The notes below the pieces were generated by a model. The model saw only the letters and a program-made list of their open reading frames with translations, did no database searches and was not told where the DNA came from. Of a DNA stretch of 15,396 nucleotides, positions 1 through 8,118 are shown in pieces. The translations under genes and the position numbers were made by a program. The stretch is from assembly GCA_036563875.1 (NCBI GenBank), contig DATCLO010000192.1, forward strand, positions 1 through 15,396. The letters are read 5' to 3'. The number at the start of each line of letters is the position of its first letter. The first letter of the stretch is position 1. This DNA comes from ZC4RG29 sp036563875 (GTDB lineage Bacteria; Bacteroidota; Bacteroidia; Cytophagales; Cyclobacteriaceae).

Positions 1-3000
1 CACCTATCAGGGTAGCGAGATCGATGCCGAAAAAAGAGTAACGCTTCTTGCAACGAACGAGGATTTGCGAAGCGTTTTGAGGAAACTGTTTAAGAATACA
101 ATCCGATTCCACGTTATCGAAAATGAGATCATTCTCATTCCCTCGGGGCAGGCATGGCGGCGCATCGAAAGTGTACCTGAAAAGAATATTCCCGCAATAG
201 AAGCAGTTGACTTCCAGGTTTCCGGTGTGGTGACAACCAATGAGGGCGAGCCTTTACCTGGCGTGAATGTCCTGGAGAAGAATACCGTCAATGGCACAAC
301 AACAAACGCTAATGGCGAGTATTCATTGGCGGTGAGAGACGAAAATTCCGTACTGATATTTTCATTCATTGGCTATATAACCCAGGAAGTACCTCTCAAT
401 GGGAGGAGTCAGCTCAATATTGCGCTGGTTGAAGATGTCCAAAGCCTCAGTGAAGTGATTGTCGTGGGATACGGTGAACAAAAAAAGAGTGATATCACGG
501 GATCCATTGCATCACTACCCAAAGAGCGCCTTGAGATGGTGCCTAACACAACAGTGGCCCAGGCGTTGCAGGGGTCGATCCCTGGGGTTATGGTCATGAA
601 TACGGGTGCCGGCGCCGAGCCCAACATGGAGATCATGATTAGAGGCCGTAATTCCATAGCAGCAAATAATGCACCGCTGGTAGTTGTTGACGGAATCCCC
701 TATGGAGGCAACTTAACAGACCTGAACCCGGCGGATATTGAATCCATTGAAGTGCTAAAAGATGGATCCGCCGCGGCTATTTACGGATCCAGAGGGGCTA
801 ATGGGGTTATCCTGATCACGACCAAGCAAGGGATAGAAGGTCCGCCGACTATATCGTATGATGGATACTTCTCCGTGCAGGAGTTCACCAACATGCCGAC
901 ATACCTGGATGGCCCCGGATTTTATGAGTTCAAGAATCAAAGGTTAGTTTCCGGAGTAACGGCATCCGAAAGAGCCGTGTACGAGTCAGGCGAATGGGTG
1001 AACTGGCCTGAACTGGCGACGCGTCAGGGACTTGCCCAGCAACACAATCTTTCTTTGTCAGGAGGATTTGGAAGAACCTCATATTTTATTTCGGGCGGTT
1101 TAATGGATGTTCGCGGAATTGTACTCAACGATAACTTCTTCAGAGCGACAGGGAGATTCAATCTCGATTCCAAGGTCACTGATTGGCTGACCGTAGGTAC
1201 CCGCACCCAATTGACATACACAGACAAGAGCGGCGTGTCCCCAGACATGTGGAACGTATTCCTTGCGAACCCGCTATCCACTCCCTACAATGCGGATGGT
1301 ACACTAACGATCATCCCCAGTGCCGACGATCCGGCACGGGGAAATTCCCTGCAGGAGACCCAGTACAAGAATGATGATGGATCCAGGAGGATAGTGGCGA
1401 ATCTCTTTGCCGCCATCGACTTTGAGAAAGTGGTTCCCGGATTGGAATTCAGATTTAACTACGGATTGACCGACAAGTCGAGCCTCGACAACACGTACAT
1501 GGGACGTGACACCTATAACGGCATGGTTGCCCAGGGAAGGGCGATCCTCAACAACATCGCAGACAATAGTAGCGTCGTTGAAAACATATTATCCTACAAG
1601 AAAGAATTTGGATCACATTCCCTGTTTGCCACAGCGCTTTTCAGTGTCCAAAAGGACAAGTTTACGTCGCAGACCGTCGAGATGGCGGGGTTTCCCAACG
1701 ATCTTCTGACGTGGTACGCTGGCGGACAGGCGGGATTCACACAGACATCATTTGATTATACCGAGTCCACCCTGGCCTCGTGGATGTTCCGCCTGAACTA
1801 CTCCTTTGACAGCCGCTTTCTGCTTACGTTGACAGGAAGACGGGATGGTTATTCAGGATTTGGCGCGGCTACCAAATGGGGTACGTTCCCTTCGGTAGCG
1901 GTCGGATGGAATGTTGTCAATGAGGGTTTCTTCCCCTGGAAAAATCTGTTTAGCGAGTTTAAACTCAGAGGTTCCTATGGACTAAACGGCAACCAGGCCG
2001 TGGGTTCCTATCAATCCATGGGCAGATTAGCGGAAGAGAACAACCTCGCGGGCAACACCACGATGCCCGGATACTTTCCCAGCACACTGGGACAACCTGA
2101 CCTCGGATGGGAAACCTCCAAATCGTTGAATATTGGCTTAGATTTTGGCATCCTGGACAACAGGATCACGGGCGACATTAATGTCTTTCGTACTGACACG
2201 AAGGACCTGCTCCTGTACAGATCGATATCGATGGTTCACGGAATCACTTCCATTCTGCAGAACATTGGGAAAGTCGCGAACAGTGGTGTTGAATTTTCCG
2301 TTCTTTCCCGAAATGTCGCTACTAACAATTTCTCCTGGACCACTACGGGCAACATATCCTATGTCAAGAACAAGATCGTCGATCTGTATGGAGACGGTCT
2401 CGACGATGTTGCCAACGCGTGGTTCATTGGCAATCCTATCCGAGTCAACTACGACTACGTATTCGACGGGGTGTGGCAGCTAAGCGAGGCCGCTGCCGCT
2501 GCGGAATGGGGCACTGAGCCGGGATTCATAAAAATTAAGGACATAAACTCTGATGGTAAGATCACTCCCGACGACAGGCAGATCATCGGCCAGCAGGATC
2601 CCAAAATGCTGTGGGGATTGACCAACATGTTTACCTACAGGAATTTCAGCCTTACGGTTTTCGTGCATGGGGTTCATGGGATCACTAAAGAGAATGTCTT
2701 GATGGACGATGAAATCGTCACGGCAGGTGTTCGTCGCAATACCATCGTTAAAAACTGGTGGACACCTGACAATCCTAGCAATGAATGGTATAAGAACCAT
2801 TTGAATGCCCACCTCATGTCAGGTGTAACTGCGCCTATCTATGAAGATGCAGGTTTTGTGCGATTGAAGGATGTCACGTTGTCTTATGATCTTCCTCATG
2901 ACCTGATCCAAAAATTCAGCGGAAAGAAATTCCGGATATATGCCACAGGCAGAAACCTCGTCACGTGGACATCGTGGAGGGGTCTGGATCCTGAGTTGGA

Positions 3001-3061
3001 CGATCAGCGGTCGATCCCGCTACAGCGTGAATACGTTCTGGGATTGCAGATCGGGCTTTAA
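1..3061 (+). CDS. SusC/RagA-type TonB-dependent outer-membrane transporter with STN domain (5' end missing)
   Basis: The reading frame is open from base 2, so the real start lies left of the window and the TTG at 65 is internal. The visible part is 1019 residues (numbered here from base 2). Residues 1 to about 48 are the end of an STN (secretin/TonB N-terminal) domain. Residues about 71-146 are a carboxypeptidase-D-regulatory-like beta-sandwich. The SusC signature VVGYGEQKK starts at residue 154, and a plug domain follows with the conserved DIESIEVLKDGSAAAIYGSR segment at 245. The rest is a 22-strand-type barrel, with the usual late SusC segment DINSDGKITPDD near 847. Family role: TonB-driven import of oligosaccharides captured by its SusD partner, encoded 53 bases downstream. 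STN-bearing SusC proteins commonly signal through a FecR-type anti-sigma factor to an ECF sigma factor, and such genes may lie just to the left. The substrate is inferred from neighbours (xylan-like). The last residue is Leu rather than the usual aromatic. Confidence 0.95.
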   Translation, partial: TYQGSEIDAEKRVTLLATNEDLRSVLRKLFKNTIRFHVIENEIILIPSGQAWRRIESVPEKNIPAIEAVDFQVSGVVTTNEGEPLPGVNVLEKNTVNGTTTNANGEYSLAVRDENSVLIFSFIGYITQEVPLNGRSQLNIALVEDVQSLSEVIVVGYGEQKKSDITGSIASLPKERLEMVPNTTVAQALQGSIPGVMVMNTGAGAEPNMEIMIRGRNSIAANNAPLVVVDGIPYGGNLTDLNPADIESIEVLKDGSAAAIYGSRGANGVILITTKQGIEGPPTISYDGYFSVQEFTNMPTYLDGPGFYEFKNQRLVSGVTASERAVYESGEWVNWPELATRQGLAQQHNLSLSGGFGRTSYFISGGLMDVRGIVLNDNFFRATGRFNLDSKVTDWLTVGTRTQLTYTDKSGVSPDMWNVFLANPLSTPYNADGTLTIIPSADDPARGNSLQETQYKNDDGSRRIVANLFAAIDFEKVVPGLEFRFNYGLTDKSSLDNTYMGRDTYNGMVAQGRAILNNIADNSSVVENILSYKKEFGSHSLFATALFSVQKDKFTSQTVEMAGFPNDLLTWYAGGQAGFTQTSFDYTESTLASWMFRLNYSFDSRFLLTLTGRRDGYSGFGAATKWGTFPSVAVGWNVVNEGFFPWKNLFSEFKLRGSYGLNGNQAVGSYQSMGRLAEENNLAGNTTMPGYFPSTLGQPDLGWETSKSLNIGLDFGILDNRITGDINVFRTDTKDLLLYRSISMVHGITSILQNIGKVANSGVEFSVLSRNVATNNFSWTTTGNISYVKNKIVDLYGDGLDDVANAWFIGNPIRVNYDYVFDGVWQLSEAAAAAEWGTEPGFIKIKDINSDGKITPDDRQIIGQQDPKMLWGLTNMFTYRNFSLTVFVHGVHGITKENVLMDDEIVTAGVRRNTIVKNWWTPDNPSNEWYKNHLNAHLMSGVTAPIYEDAGFVRLKDVTLSYDLPHDLIQKFSGKKFRIYATGRNLVTWTSWRGLDPELDDQRSIPLQREYVLGLQIGL

Positions 3062-3114
3062 AATTCGTATCCCTGATACCAAAACCATTGTCATATAATT
3101 TCAAAAATACGACT

Positions 3115-4764
3115 ATGAAATTTAAAAATATAACTGCAGTTACGTTGGCATTCTTCCTATTGGCGGGGTGCTCATTCAACCTTGAGGAAAACCCTCCGCA
3201 TATCATTACCTCTGACTTGTTGTATAGCGACTATTCAGGATTCGATACCGGCATCAGTGGTGTGTACTCCAAGATCAGAGAGGAAATCAGGAGTGCTGAT
3301 ATGCCCTTTCAGGTGTTTGTGACGGGCACGGATAATATGTCTCCAAATTACATTTGGGGCTTCGGAAACGTAGCCTCGAAATGGGGAGCCTTGAACAACT
3401 CTCAGGATGAAACGCTGAACGAAACATTTGCCTGGCTGTACAGCATCGTCAACGCTGCCAACACCATCATCGACCGCGCAGCGAGAGAAGGTGTGGACTG
3501 GAGTAGAGGACCAGGAAGCGAAGCAGAGAATATGAACTACATTATCGCTGAGGCGCGTGCGATCCGCGGCTGGGCATACCGGCATCTCACTTACCTGTGG
3601 GGAGATGTCCCGCTTTCACTGGTTGAATCAACAGGCAGTACCATTAAAACAGATTGGGAAAGAACTCCGGTAGCCGAAGTCAGGGCGCAGATAATAGCCG
3701 ACTTTGAATTCGCGCAACAGTATCTTCCTGTCGAGCCAATTCCCGGACGGATGAGCAGGGGTGCCGTTCAGACTTTTCTTGCCGAGATGTACCTCGTCGT
3801 GGACGATCCCGCCAGCGCTTTGCACTGGGCGAATCAGGTCATCAACACGCCGGAGTATAAACTCATCACAGAACGATATGGTATAAAGAAGGACGAGCCT
3901 GGAGTTCCTTTTATGGACATGTTCTATCAAGGAAACAAGAACAGGGAGGAGGGCAACACCGAAGCATTGTGGGTATGGCAATTCGGTTATCAGCAGGTAG
4001 GCGGCGGTGTGAGCCCTCGTCCCCGTGCTATGCATCTTCAAAGATACATGGATATTGTGATCAATGGTGTGCAGCCGTTGCAGATCACCTTTGAAAGAGG
4101 CGGAAGAGGAAAGGCCTACACGGCGCCCACAAAGTGGTGGATTGAGTCCTATGAGCCCCAGGATGACAGGGCCACGAACTTCGCCATCAGGAAATGGTTC
4201 ATTTTGAAGAATGCCGAAGAAAACGCTCCCTTTCCGGCTGACAGACTACCCGCTGGCTATTCGTATGGCGATACTATTAAACTGAACTGGAACGAGCCGC
4301 TCACGCCCGACAGATGGGAGGTAAACGACTGGCCGTTTTCACGCAAACATGAAGGAAGTATTCCCGATAACGTCGCTTCGGATTTCAACTATGACGATTA
4401 TATCGCAACCCGACTTGCCGATACTTACCTCCTGAAAGCAGAAGCACAGTTCAAGCTTGGCGACTCACCTGGCGCTGCCGAAACGATCAACATTATCAGG
4501 AGCAGGTCGAATGCCAGTCCTGTTGATGCTAGTGATATCGACATCGACTTTATCCTTGATGAACGTTCACGGGAATTGTTCAATGAAGAGTATCGCAGAT
4601 ATACTTTATTGAGAACAGGAAAATGGCTGGAACGGACCCGTAAGTACAATACCTTTGGCGGACAGTTCATCAGCGAACGCGATGTTCTGTTCCCCATACC
4701 ACAGGCAGTCATTGATGCGAACCTCACCAAACCGATGCCCCAAAATCCGGGATTCGATGAGTAG
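3115..4764 (+). CDS. SusD/RagB-type glycan-binding outer-membrane lipoprotein
   Basis: The chosen start is the ATG at 3115, giving 549 residues. An in-frame TTG at 3088 would add nine residues but spoil the signal peptide. The N-terminus MKFKNITAVTLAFFLLAGC is a lipoprotein signal with lipobox LAGC and Cys19 as the lipidated residue. The fold is mainly helical and TPR-like. The hallmark 'ARAIRGWAYRHLTYLWGDVPL' region is near residues 147-167. The C-terminal SusD signature (DERSRELFNEEYRR from about 482, then an LFPIP segment and QNPGF at the very end) is complete. Length is normal for the family. It would sit on the cell surface as the lid of the SusC channel and bind oligosaccharide. It follows the SusC gene by 53 bases and is surely co-transcribed with it. 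Ligand specificity cannot be read from the sequence; xylan fragments are suggested by the GH115/CE1/GH43 genes that face it. Confidence 0.95.
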   Translation: MKFKNITAVTLAFFLLAGCSFNLEENPPHIITSDLLYSDYSGFDTGISGVYSKIREEIRSADMPFQVFVTGTDNMSPNYIWGFGNVASKWGALNNSQDETLNETFAWLYSIVNAANTIIDRAAREGVDWSRGPGSEAENMNYIIAEARAIRGWAYRHLTYLWGDVPLSLVESTGSTIKTDWERTPVAEVRAQIIADFEFAQQYLPVEPIPGRMSRGAVQTFLAEMYLVVDDPASALHWANQVINTPEYKLITERYGIKKDEPGVPFMDMFYQGNKNREEGNTEALWVWQFGYQQVGGGVSPRPRAMHLQRYMDIVINGVQPLQITFERGGRGKAYTAPTKWWIESYEPQDDRATNFAIRKWFILKNAEENAPFPADRLPAGYSYGDTIKLNWNEPLTPDRWEVNDWPFSRKHEGSIPDNVASDFNYDDYIATRLADTYLLKAEAQFKLGDSPGAAETINIIRSRSNASPVDASDIDIDFILDERSRELFNEEYRRYTLLRTGKWLERTRKYNTFGGQFISERDVLFPIPQAVIDANLTKPMPQNPGFDE

Positions 4765-4792
4765 TAGGTAGTGGTACCGTTACCCATGGTGG

Positions 4793-4832
4793 ACTTCCCT
4801 TTGGCTGCGCCACGAAGCAGCCGAAGGGAAGT
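4793..4832. terminator. Long inverted repeat between convergent genes, probable bidirectional terminator
   Basis: Bases 4793-4808 (ACTTCCCTTTGGCTGC) pair with 4817-4832 (GCAGCCGAAGGGAAGT), giving a 16-bp stem with one G-T wobble and an 8-base loop. It lies 28 bases after the SusD stop and 78 bases past the end of the converging SMP-30 gene, which is where a shared terminator is expected. No clear T-run follows on either strand, so it is not a textbook rho-independent terminator. It could instead protect mRNA 3' ends. The remainder of the 145-base gap shows nothing else. Confidence 0.65.
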
Positions 4833-4909
4833 TGCCATACAGCGGGTATTGATCTCTATCCTTCCCCTATACGGCTATCAGAGCATTTACTATTGAAGAG
4901 CCTGGAGGA

Positions 4910-6838
4910 CTACAAGTATTGGACGAATCCTTCCATATTCGTGCGTATCCTGTATACCTTGCTCAAGCTCACAATGTATAGTGTTTTCATGTCATCATCT
5001 CCAAAACAAAGGTTTACGGGAAATGACGGCAAATTGATGATTCCTACGAATTCTCCCTTTGGATTGAAGATCTGCACGCCGTAGAAGGTGGCGACATACA
5101 AGTTACCGGCTTTGTCAATGGTCATGCCATCAGCGCCGGATGATCTGCCTTTTCGTTCCAGCACATTTTCCGTAAGGAGTAATGTGGCAAACTTTCGGCC
5201 GTTGCTTATGGTGCCGTCGGGATTCACATCGTAGGCCCAGATATGGTTGTCCTTATCACTATTCACCGGATACCACGACTCGTCGTCATAGCAGTTATTG
5301 ATATAAAGCGTTTTGCCATCCGGTGAAAGGACAATTCCGTTCGGCATAGCAAAAGCATTAGGCTCCAGGAGGCGGGTCACCTTCCCGTCATTTGAAACGT
5401 AGTAAACACCCCTACCGGGCTGGAATTTCTCCGGTTCCATGGTGAACTGCGGGTCGGTAAAATAAAATCCGCCTTTAGCATCGACGACGATATCGTTAGG
5501 GCCGTCAATAGGTTTTCCGTCGTAACTATTAACAACTACCCTCACTACTTTGCCGGTGGTGGTCATCTCCACTATCCTGTGCCCCATCATGTCGCACACC
5601 AGGAGGTTTCCGTTCTTGTAAGGGTACATGCCATTAGCCTGCATTTGCCCTTCAATAATATTCCTGTACCGGCCTGTAGTAGGATCAAGCTCTACCGTTG
5701 AACTTCTCTTTGGATCCGCATTGAAGTCTTTATCGAAATACATGTTCGAAAAATAGAGCTTGCCGTTCACCCACTTTGGACCTTCCGTGAAATGCAGTTC
5801 AGGCTTCGTTTTCTTTCCATCTGCCACCAGCTCCACCTGGGCGTCTTCAGGAATGATAGCGCGAAATGCCTGCGCTGCGGCCTTGGCCATCTCCTGGTAG
5901 TCGGGACGAGGAGGCCAGAAGATGCTTAACGCATCGTAGCCTGCGCCACCGGCTTCAGCTCCGTGAACCATATTACCGGGAATGCGCACAAGATCATTTG
6001 GTTTCACATCTTGTTTTTCGTCAAGAATAATCGCGCGGCCATCCCCTCGCAGAACTACCTCCAGTTGTTCTTCCGGGTGAATGTGCGGCGGGACAATCGC
6101 CCCTGGTTCTATGGACACAAAGCCCAATTGCATCTGCTTTGCGCTGAGGATTATCCCGTACGCTCCCGACGAAAGCTCTGTGCGCTGCATATCGTACAAG
6201 TCGTACACCTTACCAGGTACGACATTCGCATCAGCGGTATTCTTCAGACGTGGTACACTGTTCGGAAGTTCTTGAACACCTGCCTTTTGGAGGTAATCAA
6301 GGCGCTGAGGACTGTAGAGCTCAAGCAATTTCGCACCGGAATCTCCCGCGACCACCGCGCTCTTGGTGCCTTCTTCCAGGTATACAAAGTCGGTCCTAGG
6401 CGTTGCACCATGTACGCCATCTGGTTCCTCCCGTTCACGTGAAATCATCGTGACAGGCGATCCATTGACAAAGTGACGAATAGACCCTTCGAGGACAAAG
6501 ACAAATCGGTCGGCGGGAAGTACCTCTTCCGGAATTTCCGCGTTAGGAGCAAGATCAAGTATGGATAACATGACGCCGGTTCCCCAGGAGATCCTCGCAC
6601 GGACATCCGGATGCAGTTGAACTTGGGGCAGACTTTCCAAATTTGTTACCGCTCCAGGTCCGAGTTCCGACTCGATAGAAGGTTCTGGGATTCCCGAAAG
6701 CTCCCTCTTGGTTAGGTCATATTTGGTGATCAGCTCTTCATTTTTCGCTTGCCATTCCGGCTTGCGAGTGCAATGCGCCATTGTCATCAGAATGGCGACT
6801 CCTATCACGGCAGGTTGTTTTATGGATAAGAGGCTCAT
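4910..6838 (-). CDS. Bicupin-SMP-30/gluconolactonase fusion, predicted lipoprotein
   Basis: 642 residues from the ATG at 6838. The N-terminus is a signal peptide ending AILMTMAHC, probably a lipoprotein with Cys23, although His at -1 is atypical. Two tandem cupins follow (about 70-180 and 220-312). The second has HxH plus acid/Gln ligands (H252, H254, E257/Q258) and H292. The first aligns to it without gaps but has E105, L107, D110/R111 and S160 at those places, so it should not bind metal. Residues about 345-642 are an SMP-30/gluconolactonase six-bladed propeller with the expected metal-site residues E352, N448, N500 and D570. Family role: hydrolysis of sugar lactones; the family includes xylonolactonase and arabinolactonase. 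It is the last gene of the - strand run. Lactonase activity is well supported by the residues, but the actual substrate and the cupin role are unknown. Confidence 0.88.
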   Translation of the reverse strand: MSLLSIKQPAVIGVAILMTMAHCTRKPEWQAKNEELITKYDLTKRELSGIPEPSIESELGPGAVTNLESLPQVQLHPDVRARISWGTGVMLSILDLAPNAEIPEEVLPADRFVFVLEGSIRHFVNGSPVTMISREREEPDGVHGATPRTDFVYLEEGTKSAVVAGDSGAKLLELYSPQRLDYLQKAGVQELPNSVPRLKNTADANVVPGKVYDLYDMQRTELSSGAYGIILSAKQMQLGFVSIEPGAIVPPHIHPEEQLEVVLRGDGRAIILDEKQDVKPNDLVRIPGNMVHGAEAGGAGYDALSIFWPPRPDYQEMAKAAAQAFRAIIPEDAQVELVADGKKTKPELHFTEGPKWVNGKLYFSNMYFDKDFNADPKRSSTVELDPTTGRYRNIIEGQMQANGMYPYKNGNLLVCDMMGHRIVEMTTTGKVVRVVVNSYDGKPIDGPNDIVVDAKGGFYFTDPQFTMEPEKFQPGRGVYYVSNDGKVTRLLEPNAFAMPNGIVLSPDGKTLYINNCYDDESWYPVNSDKDNHIWAYDVNPDGTISNGRKFATLLLTENVLERKGRSSGADGMTIDKAGNLYVATFYGVQIFNPKGEFVGIINLPSFPVNLCFGDDDMKTLYIVSLSKVYRIRTNMEGFVQYL

Positions 6839-6879
6839 AAGATCTTGATGTTAGCTTACCAATTATTTACCACCCAAGA

Positions 6880-6921
6880 CCGTGAAGCAGGCCCGCGGCC
6901 GTTTCACGGCCTGCTTCACGG
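6880..6921 (-). terminator. Perfect 14-bp hairpin overlapping the stop codon of the bicupin-ABM gene
   Basis: Bases 6880-6893 (CCGTGAAGCAGGCC) are the exact reverse complement of 6908-6921, with a 14-base loop. On the - strand the stop codon (6918-6916) of the upstream cistron lies inside the 5' arm. The SMP-30 gene starts 41 bases after the hairpin. No U-run follows, so it may be an attenuator, a processing or stability element, or a partial terminator that lowers expression of the last gene, rather than a full stop. The structure is seen directly; its function is inferred. Confidence 0.5.
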
Positions 6922-8097
6922 CTGATCGTCCTCCCCCGTAACATAGTAGCCCCTCCATTTGTATTCCTTCGCAAGCGAAGAGGCAGCAGGCCATGCTATC
7001 TGATGCTGAGGGCTTGCCACCCACTTTCTGCGGTTTTCTTCAGTGTCAAATGAAATTTGAATCTGGTAATTGTAGGTAGTTGCTTCTCCTTCTATCTCCC
7101 TGGTGAGATCGTCCGGGAACAAGCGTAAGCATTTTGAACCAAGATAACCCTCCTGTACAACCATCGCAGGAACGTAGATTGAGTGATACATTTTTTCAAA
7201 GGCCTCAGCATTCTCTTTCGCGACAACGAAATCCATCTGTAAGACCATAGCTTTCGGAGTTCGGCTCTTCGTTGCAACACCGATTACCAACACCTCAAGA
7301 TCCTCATTCCCTTCGTTGGACAAGATGAGCGTTTCGCCGACCTGGCCATAAAAGGCATCGTCTGCTTTGACTGCCGTCTTTGAGCCGTTTATGGTAAGGG
7401 AACCGCTTCCCTTTACCACGTAATACACTTCCTCAACGTCTTTCAAACTGTGCGCATTCGTGCTGCTGTTGGCGGAAATGACAAGGTGATCAACATAGCT
7501 CCAATCGGTACTGAATACATCAGGTCCAAATAATCGTCTGTACAGGACACCCTCCCCGGGATAAGCGGAAGTATTCGACTTGAGCTTTTCACGTTCCAAC
7601 CTGCCCGACACAAACACAGGCGTTGCATCCAACTTAGCACCAACGCGTGCATCGCCCAGATCGAAAGCGTCTCCTTTACCTTTGACACTACTGACAGCAA
7701 AATTCAGCCAGCGGATACTTTCGCCGGATGGATTGTAGATCGCGTGCGAGTCGCCCATCTTACATGGGACGACGGCGGGTGCCTTAATTTTAGAAGTGCG
7801 GCCGTTTATTGTAAATTCAGCCTCACCGTTCAAAATCACATACATCTCCTCGATGCTGTGATGAAAATGGTGGCCGATACCCGATTTCGGTGCAATAGTG
7901 CCCGCATGCAGGTAGAGAAAATTCGCTGATAATTCGTCACGACCTATCAACTGCGTAAATCCCATTTTTCCAGCGCCAGCATGTACCGCTGACAGCTCTC
8001 TATACCGGGCAGGATCATTGCGCACAACGCGGTCAGGAGACTGAGCGACGCCCCATGTCGCAATGAGGCTGAGAATTACTGCAAACATTGTTTTCAT
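6916..8097 (-). CDS. Secreted bicupin protein with C-terminal ABM-like domain, function unknown
   Basis: 393 residues from the ATG at 8097, with a Sec signal peptide MKTMFAVILSLIATWGVAQS and likely cleavage after AQS (or after VAQ), so it is probably periplasmic. Cupin 1 (about 45-135) has a full ligand set: H77, H79, E83 and H118. Cupin 2 (about 185-275) aligns at a constant offset of 139 residues. It keeps H216 and E222 but has L218 and L257 at the other two ligand positions, so it is probably not a working metal site. Residues about 284-386 resemble the dimeric ferredoxin-like ABM/Dabb domains (a beta-strand with a helix rich in charged residues, a 'W..SPQH' segment and a closing strand). 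Cupins of this type include dioxygenases, isomerases and non-enzymatic sensors, so no reaction can be assigned. The gene sits 21 bases after the PQQ dehydrogenase and 77 bases before the lactonase fusion, which suggests a role in the same process. Confidence 0.85.
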   Translation of the reverse strand: MKTMFAVILSLIATWGVAQSPDRVVRNDPARYRELSAVHAGAGKMGFTQLIGRDELSANFLYLHAGTIAPKSGIGHHFHHSIEEMYVILNGEAEFTINGRTSKIKAPAVVPCKMGDSHAIYNPSGESIRWLNFAVSSVKGKGDAFDLGDARVGAKLDATPVFVSGRLEREKLKSNTSAYPGEGVLYRRLFGPDVFSTDWSYVDHLVISANSSTNAHSLKDVEEVYYVVKGSGSLTINGSKTAVKADDAFYGQVGETLILSNEGNEDLEVLVIGVATKSRTPKAMVLQMDFVVAKENAEAFEKMYHSIYVPAMVVQEGYLGSKCLRLFPDDLTREIEGEATTYNYQIQISFDTEENRRKWVASPQHQIAWPAASSLAKEYKWRGYYVTGEDDQP

Positions 8098-8118
8098 GGT
8101 ATCAGTGGATTAGGATGA

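Noticed and set aside
65..67. TTG at 65 as the start of the SusC gene
   Set aside because: The frame is open to base 2 and the upstream codons continue the STN domain, so the gene simply runs off the left edge.
3088..3114. TTG start adding nine residues to SusD
   Set aside because: The ATG at 3115 begins a standard short lipoprotein signal, and the extra residues do not fit it.
4893..5084. Open frame on the + strand after the convergent terminator (63 codons)
   Set aside because: Nearly all of it is antisense to the SMP-30 gene, and the translation shows no signal or domain.
5963..6442. 159-codon + strand frame antisense to the bicupin part of the SMP-30 gene
   Set aside because: Its composition is that of a reverse-complement shadow, and the - strand frame there encodes a clear conserved cupin pair.
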